A DNA stretch of 64,000 nt from Bradyrhizobium sp. CCGB01 (GCF_024199795.1 NZ_JANADK010000001.1:4092001-4156000), one strand, 5' to 3'. Positions 9,417 to 17,865 are shown, numbered from the stretch's first letter. The notes: a model not told the origin generated them from the letters alone. A program made the numbers and translations.

Positions 9417-9557
9417 ATGAGCACGAGTTATACTGCCCGGGATCGGCGCAGACGTCAGTGTCGACGCAGCGGCCCCTCCAACTTTCTTAAAGTGCTTTTG
9501 ACGCTTTTTATGCTTGGCGTATCCGCCAGACCTTGCGAGCGACGCTGGACGACGTAA
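9417..9557 (+). CDS. Possible 46-residue basic protein with one hydrophobic stretch
   Basis: Begins MSTSYTARDRRRRQCRR and contains a short hydrophobic run FLKVLLTLFMLGV. CGGGAG lies before the ATG. No family is recognised; it may be a chance reading frame. Confidence 0.25.
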   Translation: MSTSYTARDRRRRQCRRSGPSNFLKVLLTLFMLGVSARPCERRWTT

Positions 9558-9746
9558 GCGACCTGGAGCTCTGGGATATCGGGGCAACTAGGGGCGCGCG
9601 ATCGAATATCTCGTTCGAATGAATCCCTCGACCAACCCACGCGGCCTCTGAGGCCAATCCGAGGCTCCTTCGATTGGCAGTCGCTTGTCTACTGGTGGCC
9701 CATGGTCGAACTTATAGCGCTGCGTCGATTATCAGCATTTGACCGG

Positions 9747-9791
9747 CAGCCGACGCCGCGGACCTAACGGCAGCGCTGTCAGGTCTTGGCC
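9747..9791. repeat. 45-bp dispersed repeat, copy 1
   Basis: Matches 60043-60087 at about 40 of 45 positions by eye, same orientation. The shared core is gacctaacggcagcg. Both copies are intergenic. Confidence 0.7.
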
Positions 9792-10039
9792 TTTCACTAG
9801 CGGTGCCGCTACATGTGCAGAGGGGGGAGGCCGGAAGTTTGCAGCCGAGCGTTAGACAACGCTTTCAACCCGAAGCGGTCATTTTTGGCCGAAGCGATCC
9901 TCGACCTCCACGGGGAAGTTCAGGTTTGAGGGACGCATCCTTACCCATGTGTCACCTAGACGCGCCTGGACCTGCATCGACTTAGGAACGAAGGGTAAGG
10001 GGGGCGGTTGCAGACAAACTTCAACAGGAGAAGACAACT

Positions 10040-10330
10040 ATGAAGTTTGGCAAGATCGCGCTTGCAGCTGCGTTTATGTTCGGATCGATCGCTGCCGCCT
10101 CGGCGCAGGGTGGGGCTGGCGGCGGAGCCGGCGGCGCGGGTGGTGCAGGCGGAGGGGCGGGTGGAACTGGGGCAGGAGCCGGCGCGGGCGCTGGATCGGG
10201 CGGAGCCGGTGCTGGATCGGGCGGCGGTGGCAATTCTCCAGCAGCGGCTAGTGGTCAAGGCGCTTCGAGCAGCCCTGGGTCGGCCAATCCCGGCGCGACC
10301 ATGAATGACCCAAAGATGAAGGGGAAGTAA
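10040..10330 (+). CDS. Secreted Gly/Ala-rich protein
   Basis: 96 residues. A signal peptide (MKFGKIALAAAFMFGSIAAASAQ) is followed by about 45 residues made almost only of Gly and Ala with Ser and Thr, then a short tail rich in Ser, Pro and Asn ending DPKMKGK. AGGAGA stands just upstream of the ATG. It is followed by a strong hairpin, so it is probably a single-gene transcript. The low-complexity body suggests a disordered exported or surface protein. No enzymatic motif is present. Confidence 0.8.
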   Translation: MKFGKIALAAAFMFGSIAAASAQGGAGGGAGGAGGAGGGAGGTGAGAGAGAGSGGAGAGSGGGGNSPAAASGQGASSSPGSANPGATMNDPKMKGK

Positions 10331-10343
10331 TTCGAAATCGAAC

Positions 10344-10371
10344 GGCCCGCTGGATTTAATGCCAGCGGGCC
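10344..10371 (+). terminator. Hairpin after the Gly-rich gene
   Basis: A perfect 10-bp stem (ggcccgctgg / ccagcgggcc) with an 8-base loop, 13 bases after the stop codon. There is no clear T-run. Confidence 0.7.
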
Positions 10372-10384
10372 CGGACTGGGATCC

Positions 10385-10770
10385 GTTCTGTCTGGATCAG
10401 GACGCGATATCTTAGAACGTTTGGTGACAGAGCAGCCTTCTCTTCGCCTCGCGGCCGGCGCTGGAGTTCGTTAATGCCTGCTCCAGGTAGAGGGCCCTCT
10501 TCGCCGAGGTCCAGACGGGGATGTAAAGGGTGCTGATTGTTGCGCGAAGCGCCACCACGCTACGTGAGCTACCAAAGCGTCGTCCTGTTTCCTGATTCCG
10601 AACGCGTCGACCAAGTGAACCCGCGATGGTGAGTTCCTCGAACGCGTTTGCCCTCCCTCTGACGGAAAACGCCCCGCCAAGCCCGCGCATTGAACGCCGC
10701 CTCGTCAGTATTCGTAACCCGCCGCTCTACATCGAGGTCCTGCTTGATGGGCGGCAATCCCTGCCTTGTG
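10385..10770. other. Intergenic region, nothing recognised
   Basis: Open frames on both strands lack starts, binding sites or familiar motifs. Confidence 0.4.
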
Positions 10771-10984
10771 ACGGCTGCGAATTCAATCCACCGCGCTCGA
10801 GGTACGCGTCCACGCGCATGACAAGATCGCGAGCCAGGTCGGCGAGATGTATGACTTCTTCGCGAAGGCCAAGACGACCAACTGGTTTGTCGTCAAGATT
10901 GGCGCCTGGATCGCCGGCGCCCTCGGCTTTATCGCGGTGCTGCTGATGATCACTGCGAACGGAGCGAAGCTGCTGAGGCGTTGA
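10771..10984 (+). pseudogene. 5'-truncated small membrane protein
   Basis: The open frame reads LRIQSTALEVRVHAHDKIAS, then a Phe/Lys-rich linker and a membrane helix WIAGALGFIAVLLMITA, ending KLLRR. It is coding-like throughout but has no start codon before the internal ATG at 10849, and a stop lies just upstream of 10771. The N-terminal half thus seems lost. Proteins of this plan (coiled coil, then one C-terminal helix) are common in phage and genomic islands. Confidence 0.5.
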
Positions 10985-11214
10985 CGTCCGCTTGTGGCGC
11001 AAGCAGACATGTCGATAGTTCAATTTCGTGCCGGCAAGTGACCCATAGCCTATACAGGCTGGTCTCAGCACGTTCCGGTTGCCGGCCTGCTAAAGCTTGC
11101 AGAATTGCCAAGACTTACGAAGACTTGCTCGCCGGGCCCAGCGAATCCGCACCATCCAAGACGCAGCAGAGAGACCGGTTAGGAACTGCGACGACTAACC
11201 TGTGTTAATCGGCA

Positions 11215-11445
11215 ATGCCTAGATACTTCTTCAACGTTCATGGCACCGAGCCGAGCACCGATGACGCGGGAGAGCATTTTCGGGACGACGAAAGGGCGTG
11301 GCATAACGCTACGATCTTTGCTGGCGAAGTCTTGAGGGATATCAACGGGAGGTTTCGCCCGGGGCAAAAATGGTCGCTTGAGGTCACAGACGAAGCCGGC
11401 AAGCCGATCTTCTTCATCAACATTGGATCTAGAAAAATGAAATAG
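11215..11445 (+). CDS. DUF6894 family protein
   Basis: 76 residues: MPRYFFNVHG, then GEHFRDDERAWHNA, GEVLRDINGRF and PGQKWSLEVTDEAGKPIFFI. This matches the DUF6894 pattern (PRYFFxxxxG, D..G.E..D...A...A). The family is abundant in Bradyrhizobium and related genera, and its function is unknown. It is free-standing. Confidence 0.85.
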   Translation: MPRYFFNVHGTEPSTDDAGEHFRDDERAWHNATIFAGEVLRDINGRFRPGQKWSLEVTDEAGKPIFFINIGSRKMK

Positions 11446-11507
11446 AGCGCCTCAGTTACTGGATTCGGGGGCAACACTTTCCGGGTTGCACGTTACGCGA
11501 ACGGCTT

Positions 11508-11825
11508 CTATTTCCCTGTGCCGGTCTGGATACTCGAACCGGTAGTCTGCTCACTACCCGGTTGGCCCGGGGGATGCGCAGAAGCGGCCGGCTTCTCCTG
11601 ATCGGTCACGTATCCGGACGCTCCGGAGTTGCGTGTCTTGACCCCTTTGGCCGCATCACGCTGCATCTGCTCGTTGGGTTCGCTGGCCTTGAGCTCCTTA
11701 TCTACATCACCGTGCATCTCCTCCTTGGTTTGCTCACTGGGCGCCGCCTTTTGCTCCTGTGCCGTTGCATGGAAGGTGATCGCGCTTCCGGCAACTACAA
11801 TCATCGCGAGAATTACTGTTCGCAT
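11508..11825 (-). CDS. Small exported protein, Glu/Lys/Gln-rich
   Basis: 105 residues. The signal peptide is MRTVILAMIVVAGSAITFHATAQ, and the mature part is hydrophilic and disordered (EEMHGDVDKELKASEPNEQM, PGQPGSEQTTGSS). A perfect GGAGGAGA lies before the ATG. No domain is recognised. The composition resembles small stress-related periplasmic proteins of rhizobia, but that is only a resemblance. Confidence 0.75.
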   Translation of the reverse strand: MRTVILAMIVVAGSAITFHATAQEQKAAPSEQTKEEMHGDVDKELKASEPNEQMQRDAAKGVKTRNSGASGYVTDQEKPAASAHPPGQPGSEQTTGSSIQTGTGK

Positions 11826-12286
11826 GCTTCTCCTCCATTGCGTTGCCCCGGTCCCGCTAAACGCGCGAACTTCCCAATCTTTCCTAGCTCCGATTGCTAT
11901 TTTAATAGGTGCCCTTTGCGATCGAAGTGGATTGCGCTCAATGCCTCCTATCGGCCCTCAGCTGCTTCACCATTTGCATGCGCTGATGTCGGCTTGCGGG
12001 GGGGCGAGCGGACCGAGGACGAAGATCGCCGCGACACCCGCATGTGACCCGAAGCAGACGATCGGCCCCATTTCCCTTCTCCTGTGCTGATGGACTTTCT
12101 GCCGGCGGCGAGGCCGCTTCTCGATGGACCGATCAATCGCAAGTTTGAACATCGTTCGATCGCCTCATTAACTCCCGGAACCAAGAGGTGTGTTGTGCGT
12201 TGCCGCGCTGCTCGTGAAATTTACGTCGTTGAACCTAGTCGCCTTTGCTGGGCGAATTAGGACGGAACGCCGGGCGAGTAGCGCAG
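11826..12286. other. Intergenic region between divergent genes
   Basis: About 460 bases that should hold the promoters of the exported protein (left) and the LuxR-type regulator (right). No gene recognised. Confidence 0.45.
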
Positions 12287-14341
12287 ATGCTTCGTATCCG
12301 AGTCGTGATAGCAGATCGTCGTCCGATCGTTTTGCAGGGTTTTGCGACGCTATTTGCGGCGGAGCGTGACTTCGAGATCATTGCGTCGTGCATTAGTGGA
12401 GCTGGCTGCCTCGAGGCATTTCGGAAGTTGAAGCCAGATGTCGCGCTTGTGGAGGACGGATTTCCTGACGTGACGGCTTCTGAAATGCTCGCCGCCGTCA
12501 ATGCCGAAAACATTCCCACACGGCTGGTCTTCTACACGGCATCCATTGCGCGTGGGGATCTTGCTGCCGCAATCGCAGCGGGTGCCTGCACTGCAATTCC
12601 GATGCGCGAGGAGCCCGAAACCTTGATGCAGTCCCTGAGGCTGGTGGCGCCGACCGCGGACCGGGCGGCTGCTCGCAAGGCGGGCAATGCCGCGTTTGGC
12701 GAAAAAGGGCTGGCAGCGCTAACGGACCAGGAGCGCAAGATCATGCGTCTGGTCGCCTGCGGAATGTCGGACAAGGAGCTTGCGCGCCAGCTTAAGATCC
12801 CCACAGTCACCGTCCAGGCGCGAATCAATCACATATCTGCGCAGCTTGAGATCAAAAACCGGACGGAGCTCGCAACGTTCGTCCTGTCGCGCCTTTATGG
12901 TGGGATGGGCGCGCTTGCAGCTCTGATCTGGGCAGCGCTAGATGACGTTCAATCCGCGGGCGCGACCGCAGTCGGTCAAGCGTATACCGATAGTGTCACG
13001 GTAATGGCCGCAGACGGCACCGGCGCGGCCTTGACCATCAAAATCACCTCCCAAAAAACTACCGCTATTTCGGGCAAAACGGCCAAAGCCGGGGGCAATG
13101 CCGGCCGCGATGAGGATTCTGGAGCTGATAGCCCGACGCGGGCCAAGCTCATCGAATCCCGTGCCGATATTGCCGCCAGCACGATCACATTGCCGACACC
13201 CACCCCTCTAAGGCTGGGCCTGAGCAGCTTTGGCACGTTCGTATTGATGGCGGTCGGGGTCTCGATATACGAACTCCTTGCCAGCCCGGCGCAGGCATTC
13301 ACTTTTTCCGATAGCCCGAGCGATTTCTTTGCATCGGATGCCGCAAACGCTACCGGCCAATTTGCCGCCCTCAATACGGCTGGCGACGTCGATCCGAACC
13401 TCAATGGCTTCGACAAGCTGACCTGGCTCAATCCCGAAATGCACAGTGAATCATTCGCCTTCGAGGGAGCCCGAGGCGATACTGTCGGCAGAGGCGACGA
13501 ACTCCAGATCACAGATGCAGCCGCGAGCGAGGATAGCGTCAGCGGCAGCGGCAACCCTCACGTTGGAGCCGGTGCCATCGACGCTCTCATCGATCATGGC
13601 GGCTTCGAACAGGCGGGCAGAACGGACACGCCGAGGAATGCCGAATACGGCACAACACAGGCGACCGAAGTAGACGGATCCGATCATGGACAATTGCAGC
13701 GTGATTTGTATGTTTCGGAGCAAGGCGCCACAGCTGGCAAGCCGCATGCCGAGCGCGAGCCGCCGGGACAGGATCCAACTCAAAGGCAATCGCAGCGTGA
13801 CTTGCATGTTTCGGAGGAAGGCGCCGCAAAAGGCAAGCCACATGCCGAGCACGAGCCACCGGAACACGAACACAATCGTGGACAATTGCATCGCGAGGTA
13901 GACGCTTCAAACGACGACGCCACAGTCGGCAAGAAGCATGTCAAGAATGATGCACTGGGTAGCCATGCCAATTCCATCCAATCGCAGCGTGACTTGCAGG
14001 AGCCGCATTCAAACGCTTCTAAAAATCTGCATGCGGGGCCGAGCCAGAACGCTGGCAGCAACCACCAAGCTACCGATGACTCCGGTCCGGCACAAACGGC
14101 AGCTGCGCCCGAGCCCGGAGATTCCTTTCATTTCAAGAATGATATAGCAGAGGCCAAAGATTCAGATCATTTTGAGGATGGCCATGGGCTCGATTCGGTT
14201 GAATATGGTTTGCACGATGCCGGAAATAGTGGAATGGCACTGATCAACGATGCAAACCTGTTCGGCCCTTCCCTCGCGGAGCAAAGCGCAGTTGCTCACG
14301 CAAGAGGCGAACATCATTTCACGTATGATTTGTCTGTGTAG
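12287..14341 (+). CDS. Membrane-tethered LuxR-type regulator with pseudo-receiver and repeat tail
   Basis: 684 residues. Residues 1-120 are a NarL-type receiver beginning MLRIRVVIADRRPIV. Aligned to DVVLLDLRMP, the phospho-acceptor Asp position is Glu (DVALVEDGFP), one acidic-pocket Asp is lacking and the conserved Lys region reads IPMREEP. Residues about 148-213 are a good LuxR/GerE helix-turn-helix (LTDQERKIMRLVACGMSDKE, TVTVQARINHISAQLEIKN). A membrane helix (SFGTFVLMAVGVSIYELLA) follows near 313-331, then some 350 hydrophilic residues with four 32-residue repeats starting at 469, 501, 533 and 565. The start at 12287 is preferred to a TTG 42 bases upstream. I infer a DNA-binding protein fixed in the membrane with a periplasmic His/Asp/Glu-rich sensor tail, possibly not controlled by phosphorylation. 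Confidence 0.75.
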   Translation: MLRIRVVIADRRPIVLQGFATLFAAERDFEIIASCISGAGCLEAFRKLKPDVALVEDGFPDVTASEMLAAVNAENIPTRLVFYTASIARGDLAAAIAAGACTAIPMREEPETLMQSLRLVAPTADRAAARKAGNAAFGEKGLAALTDQERKIMRLVACGMSDKELARQLKIPTVTVQARINHISAQLEIKNRTELATFVLSRLYGGMGALAALIWAALDDVQSAGATAVGQAYTDSVTVMAADGTGAALTIKITSQKTTAISGKTAKAGGNAGRDEDSGADSPTRAKLIESRADIAASTITLPTPTPLRLGLSSFGTFVLMAVGVSIYELLASPAQAFTFSDSPSDFFASDAANATGQFAALNTAGDVDPNLNGFDKLTWLNPEMHSESFAFEGARGDTVGRGDELQITDAAASEDSVSGSGNPHVGAGAIDALIDHGGFEQAGRTDTPRNAEYGTTQATEVDGSDHGQLQRDLYVSEQGATAGKPHAEREPPGQDPTQRQSQRDLHVSEEGAAKGKPHAEHEPPEHEHNRGQLHREVDASNDDATVGKKHVKNDALGSHANSIQSQRDLQEPHSNASKNLHAGPSQNAGSNHQATDDSGPAQTAAAPEPGDSFHFKNDIAEAKDSDHFEDGHGLDSVEYGLHDAGNSGMALINDANLFGPSLAEQSAVAHARGEHHFTYDLSV
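13691..14074 (+). repeat. Four 96-bp coding repeats
   Basis: Units begin at 13691, 13787, 13883 and 13979, exactly 96 bases apart. Each opens with QLQRDL, QSQRDL or a variant (QLHREV) and contains GKPHAE-like text in the first two and diverged forms in the last two. The exact spacing despite divergence suggests selection for a 32-residue structural unit. Confidence 0.85.
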
Positions 14342-14412
14342 CTGACTCGACGAGCCAGCGATCGATCCGCGCTGCCCCGGCAATCGGCCTGCCGTGATGA
14401 CGACTGGCGTCG

Positions 14413-14774
14413 TCAGTAGAGCTCGATATCGACGCGCCCGTGGTACGGCTTGGCCCACTAGGATTCGATGACGACGAGACCGCTCTCGAGATGCTTCTTG
14501 CGGTCGGCTTCGGGCAGTGACTGCCATTTGCGAACATCAACGGCAGGGAAATCCCCGTCGAACCGCTCCGGCTTTTCCGGCGACACCGAGACGTGCCCCA
14601 GTTTCGTGTCCACTTCCCGAAAGCCACGGCCGAGATCGTTGGCGAAGATCTTCAGCTCCGCCTTGATGGCTTCGATCCGCGTGGTGGTCGATGAGATTTT
14701 CTTGCGAAGACGAAGCGCCTCGAGACAGAGCTCCAGGCGCTTCTTAATTTAGCATCGGGTTCGATCGCGGGCAT
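14413..14774 (-). pseudogene. Island-type gene broken by a frameshift and an amber codon
   Basis: The start MPAIEPDAKL continues only after a one-base shift into KKRLELCLEALRLRKKIS, TRIEAIKAELKIFANDLGRG and RKWQSLPEADRKKHLESG. The frame meets TAG (14458-14460) after VVIES, beyond which WAKPYHGRVDIELY continues in frame to a TGA at 14413. Restoring one A near 14745 and reading TAG as a sense codon would give a protein of about 120 residues. The N-terminal coiled coil and Lys-rich core look like a small phage or plasmid-type protein. The family is not named with certainty. Confidence 0.65.
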
Positions 14775-14943
14775 GGCGGGTCCTGACGCGCGGAACGCGG
14801 AACGAGGGCCGCGCGTCTGAAATGTTCCGTAATAACGAAGAGTTTCTGTCCGGCCCCACAGGCAGGCCCATAGCGTACAGGCGAGGAACAACCGAAATCA
14901 GCAGGCGTTCAAGTAGAGCCTTCCACGAGAGAGGGTATTGATC

Positions 14944-14990
14944 CGGCCTCAGCATATGCCCCCCGGTGCCGCTGAGGCCGTTTCTTTTTC
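14944..14990 (+). terminator. Strong rho-independent terminator without an obvious gene
   Basis: A 10-bp stem cggcctcagc / gctgaggccg (14944-14953 and 14971-14980) is followed by tttctttttc. No plus-strand gene ends just upstream, so it may end a short noncoding RNA or be left from a lost gene. Confidence 0.7.
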
Positions 14991-15065
14991 GTAGTGTCGG
15001 CGTGAGTTGCGTATTGGGCGAAGCGTACCAAAAGGAGTCTGGCTGAAGAGCTGCAAGCTCTGTCA

Positions 15066-15944
15066 ATGCCGGGCTTCATCAGTCCTCAATTGGCGACCCT
15101 GAAGACGAAAGCACCTTCAGGATCCCAGTAGATTCACGAGATCAAATACGACGGCTACCGCATCCAGCTGCGCGTCGACGGCGACGACCGCCGGGCTTAC
15201 ATGCGGAATGGGTTCGACTGGACGCACAAGTCCTCCACCGCTGCGGGTGCCTTCGACATCCCAGGTCAGGCGATCGTAGACGGGGAGGTCGTTGTCATCC
15301 ATGAGGACCGGACCAACTTCTCCGAGCTGCAGGCCGACCTCGGGAAAGGCGATCAAGATCGGTTACTGTACTTCGCCTTCGATCTCCTCTGGCTCGACGG
15401 CCAGGATCTTCGCAAGCTATCCCAGCTTGCCCGCAAAGAACTGCTGAAGGAGCTGATCGAGGGCAACAAGCTGGAGAAGCCCGTTTTCTACAGCGAACAT
15501 CACGAGGGCGACGGCCGCGCGATGTTCGAAGCCGCCAGCAAGCTCAACTACGAGGGCATTATCTCGAAAAGGGTGGACGCGCCGTACCGCTCGGACCGCG
15601 TCGAGGTCTGGCAAAAAATCAAGGCAGTCCAGCGCGAGAAATTTGCTGTGGTCGGATTCGTCAAGGATCCATCCGGCGTCGCTGCCCTTTACCTCGGCAA
15701 GAAGGAGGGCAAAGAATTGCGGTATATGGGGAAGGTTGGGACCGGCTGGAGCCGAACGAAGTCAGCAGAGATCCGCAAGGCATTGGAAACGGTCGTCAGC
15801 CCGAAGACAAAACTCACCAAACCCGTCAGGAAGCCCAGGGCTATCTGGGTCGAGCCAACGTTCTATGCCGATGTGCAGTATCGGGACATCACATCGGAAG
15901 GGCTGTTGCGCGCCAGCTCCTTCAAAGGACTTAGTCGCAAATAG
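15066..15944 (+). pseudogene. ligD: ATP-dependent DNA ligase (LigD ligase domain) with in-frame amber codon
   Basis: Reading from MPGFISPQLATL, the frame hits TAG at 15129-15131 where LigD proteins have Trp (SGSQ-stop-IHEIKYDGYRIQ). After it the frame is intact: the nucleotidyl-lysine motif KYDGYR, DGEVVV, FAFDLLWLDG, NYEGIISKR, EVWQKIK, and the OB-fold ending EGLLRASSFKGLSR. Only the ligase domain is present (292 codons); no polymerase or nuclease domain. A restart at ATG 15201 would lose the catalytic Lys, so the product is probably inactive unless the amber codon is suppressed. The family's role is non-homologous end joining with Ku; no ku gene is in the window. Confidence 0.8.
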
Positions 15945-15976
15945 GAACGGTGGCTGCCGGACGACGTTTTGTCGTC

Positions 15977-16216
15977 ATGTATATGGGCAGCATGATCGAG
16001 GACTCGTTCAACATTGCCTGGGGCTTCCTTGAGAGGTCAGGGGAGCTTGGCGAAGTTGATGCATGCACGAGCTTTCTGGTTCGGTTCATTGAAGAGGAGA
16101 TCAGAGGCGGCGAGCGTCGACCCATGATGATCGCCAATCGCGCGATCGACGCGTATCGCGCCAAGGCTCTGAGAGCTGCATCGGTTGAAAAGGCGCGGAG
16201 CCTTTGGATTGCCTGA
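15977..16216 (+). CDS. Small conserved protein, IAWGFLERSGEL type
   Basis: 79 residues from ATG 15977. It contains DSFNIAWGFLERSGELGE, VRFIEEEIRGGERR and IANRAIDAYRAKAL, a helical mini-protein pattern that I recall as common in Bradyrhizobium. The role is unknown. It follows ligD by 32 bases on the same strand. Confidence 0.65.
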   Translation: MYMGSMIEDSFNIAWGFLERSGELGEVDACTSFLVRFIEEEIRGGERRPMMIANRAIDAYRAKALRAASVEKARSLWIA

Positions 16217-16300
16217 TAAGGCTGCCGTCGTGTGTAAGAGGCGCGCGCTGTGCTTGCGACGAGAGCGAGGCCCGCGCGCACTTTTCTCACGGGGGTTGAC

Positions 16301-16411
16301 GTGAACAACGAAGAGCGTGCGTCGCTGCTCTTCCTTGTCGATCTCGGGATAGCGGTGTCGCTAGCCGGACTCATCGTGACAATCCTGATGTTCGTAGTAG
16401 GATCGATATGA
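16301..16411 (+). CDS. 36-residue single-pass membrane protein
   Basis: GTG start preceded by GGGGG. It reads MNNEERASLLFLVDLGIAVS, then a hydrophobic run to MFVVGSI. The stop overlaps the next start as ATGA, which argues for translational coupling and for a real gene. Function unknown. Confidence 0.55.
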   Translation: MNNEERASLLFLVDLGIAVSLAGLIVTILMFVVGSI

Positions 16412-16614
16412 CCAATCCTAAATGTCCGGTCTGCTTCGGCATTGGCTTCGTATGTGAAAACCATCCGCAGCGGGCATGGAGCGAGATATTCGGCTGTCCG
16501 TGCGGAGCCGGCATGCTTTGCAAATGCAATCACGGTGACAGAGTCGAGCCTGTCGCGAGCGGCGTACTGGTCGAGATCATGGAGAATCCGACCACCAAGC
16601 ATCGACTCCGTTGA
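16408..16614 (+). CDS. Cys-rich putative zinc-binding small protein
   Basis: 68 residues with CPVCFGIGFVCENH near residues 6-19 and GCPCGAGMLCKCN near 29-41: eight Cys plus His, arranged as two knuckles. The family is small and lineage-typical as I recall it. Zinc binding is inferred from the Cys spacing. It is coupled to the upstream mini membrane protein and followed by a good terminator. Confidence 0.7.
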   Translation: MTNPKCPVCFGIGFVCENHPQRAWSEIFGCPCGAGMLCKCNHGDRVEPVASGVLVEIMENPTTKHRLR

Positions 16615-16644
16615 CGCGGGTTCGCCAAACAATCTCCTGGAGCG

Positions 16645-16672
16645 TAAGGCCACCAACGGAGGCCTTATTTTT
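16645..16672 (+). terminator. Terminator after the Cys-rich gene
   Basis: Stem taaggcc / ggcctta with loop accaacgga, followed by ttttc. It also overlaps the 3' end of the convergent small gene at 16665. Confidence 0.75.
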
Positions 16673-16835
16673 CTTCCAAGGCGCGAATATCGTCCAGGAG
16701 CTCCGCCTCGATCTCCCGAATGTGCTCCGCCGTCGGGCCTTGCGCAAAGTCCTTGGCGAGCTTTCGGCAGCGCTCCAGGCGCTCTCGCAATATCCACGCG
16801 TCCCGCTCTCGGTTCATGGGATACAGATTAGCCAT
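16665..16835 (-). CDS. 56-residue helical conserved protein
   Basis: Reads MANLYPMNRERDAWILRERL, then CRKLAKDFAQGPTAEHIREI and EAELLDDIRALEEK. It is a highly charged two-helix protein. The EHIREIEAEL segment is familiar to me from many small Bradyrhizobium proteins. The stop lies inside the terminator stem of the convergent gene. Confidence 0.65.
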   Translation of the reverse strand: MANLYPMNRERDAWILRERLERCRKLAKDFAQGPTAEHIREIEAELLDDIRALEEK

Positions 16836-16925
16836 CGTTACACCTTCCGAAGGTCCAAAAGTGCACTGCCGATTAGGTGAAACTGTAGCGGCCTTACATC
16901 AAGCCCCACGTTGCGCGGAATTGTC

Positions 16926-17288
16926 TCAGGCCGCGCCGCGCAGGGGAAGTGCGAGTTGTTCTTCGAGAGAGCGCGTGCTGTTCGCATTGATGAAAGCTCG
17001 CAGCGCTGGTGAGACTTCCAGCCCTTGACTGCCGACGCGTTGCGCGAGCTCGTCGGCAAGGTCCGACGTCGCATCCCTGGATCTGCCTTCGATCGCGTTG
17101 AACGCAACGATACGAATGGGATAGGCGTAATTGCCGGACAGAATGTCCCGGATGATCGTCTCCCGGTCGGTGTCATCCTCATCCGTCTCGCGCCAGGCGC
17201 AGCCTGCACGCGCGCCGAAGTCCTCCAGCACCAGATAGATATCGCGGTCGAGCCGATCAGCCGGGACAATCGAGGGCGATGGACGCAT
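16926..17288 (-). CDS. Conserved hypothetical protein (DRDIYLVLEDFG type)
   Basis: 120 residues: RLDRDIYLVLEDFGARAGCA, ETDEDDTDRETIIRDILSGN, IRIVAFNAIEGRSRD and DLADELAQRV. I recognise this as a small family widespread in Bradyrhizobium and Rhodopseudomonas without known function. It is soluble, acidic and without a signal peptide. Confidence 0.75.
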   Translation of the reverse strand: MRPSPSIVPADRLDRDIYLVLEDFGARAGCAWRETDEDDTDRETIIRDILSGNYAYPIRIVAFNAIEGRSRDATSDLADELAQRVGSQGLEVSPALRAFINANSTRSLEEQLALPLRGAA

Positions 17289-17447
17289 ACACTACTCCGA
17301 TACTACGTGGCGGAGAGACGGCCCCGGCTGCAGGTGGGTACAAGGGTTAGTTCGGGGCCGCTCCGCCAGCTCGGCGGCGAGCCGGCGACGACTCAAATGT
17401 CAGCGCGCCAATGTCGTTCCTTTTGGGCGCGAGGCGCTCGCTAAAGA

Positions 17448-17547
17448 AACGGTCCCAGCACCCCTACATGCCGGGACCGTTGGAGGCCTTGGCGGTATGA
17501 GGATCGCCAAGCACCTCGAGCCTAGGAAAAGTAGGCAATCTGTTCTG
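17448..17547. repeat. Two-hairpin element, copy A
   Basis: Hairpin 1 is acggtccc / gggaccgt (17449-17480), hairpin 2 cttggcggt / atcgccaag just after, then ctaggaaaag. About 100 bases, clearly related to 17846-17948, which lies 400 bases downstream in the same orientation. The region 17289-17447 before it holds nothing I recognise. Confidence 0.7.
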
Positions 17548-17601
17548 TTCACTTTTGAACATTGGCCATAGGGTTCTGTTGGCGGGACCGGAGTAGCTGC
17601 A

Positions 17602-17865
17602 ATGAAAGATATGCAGGCTCAGTTGGAAAAGCGCCGCAAAGATGCGGCCGAGTGTGCGCTGATCCGAGATCTGGCGACCGATCGAAAGAAGCGAGAACTG
17701 TTTACTTGGCTGGCAGATCACCTGAGCGTGCTCGCCGCCGAGGTCGAGCGTGCGGTTGCGGAGCGCATGAAACGCAAACAGGTGAATATTTCTCCACACC
17801 CACGAGCGGCAGTCGCTCGCGCTCGTTTGTTACAGGTCGCAAAAAAATGGCCCCAGCACAACTAG
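17602..17865 (+). CDS. Small charged protein between the two hairpin elements
   Basis: 87 residues beginning MKDMQAQLEKRRKDAAECAL, followed by RDLATDRKKRELFTWLADHL and EVERAVAERMKRKQ. It is helical and basic, with no named family known to me. Its stop codon lies inside hairpin element B. Confidence 0.6.
   Translation: MKDMQAQLEKRRKDAAECALIRDLATDRKKRELFTWLADHLSVLAAEVERAVAERMKRKQVNISPHPRAAVARARLLQVAKKWPQHN

Larger units (their letters stand above)
8973..10039. other. Gene-poor stretch
   Basis: No convincing long gene. One possible 46-residue ORF (9417-9557) and one copy of a 45-bp dispersed repeat (9747-9791) lie here. Confidence 0.45.

Noticed and set aside
9096..9557. 153-codon plus-strand ORF
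   Set aside because: Arg/Ser-rich text without motif; at most its last 46 codons from ATG 9417 might be translated.
10626..10946. 106-codon plus-strand ORF
   Set aside because: Another frame (10771-10984) carries the coding-like membrane protein text; this one does not.
13691..14074. CRISPR or mobile repeat
   Set aside because: The 96-base units are diverged, contiguous and coding in one frame, so they are protein repeats.
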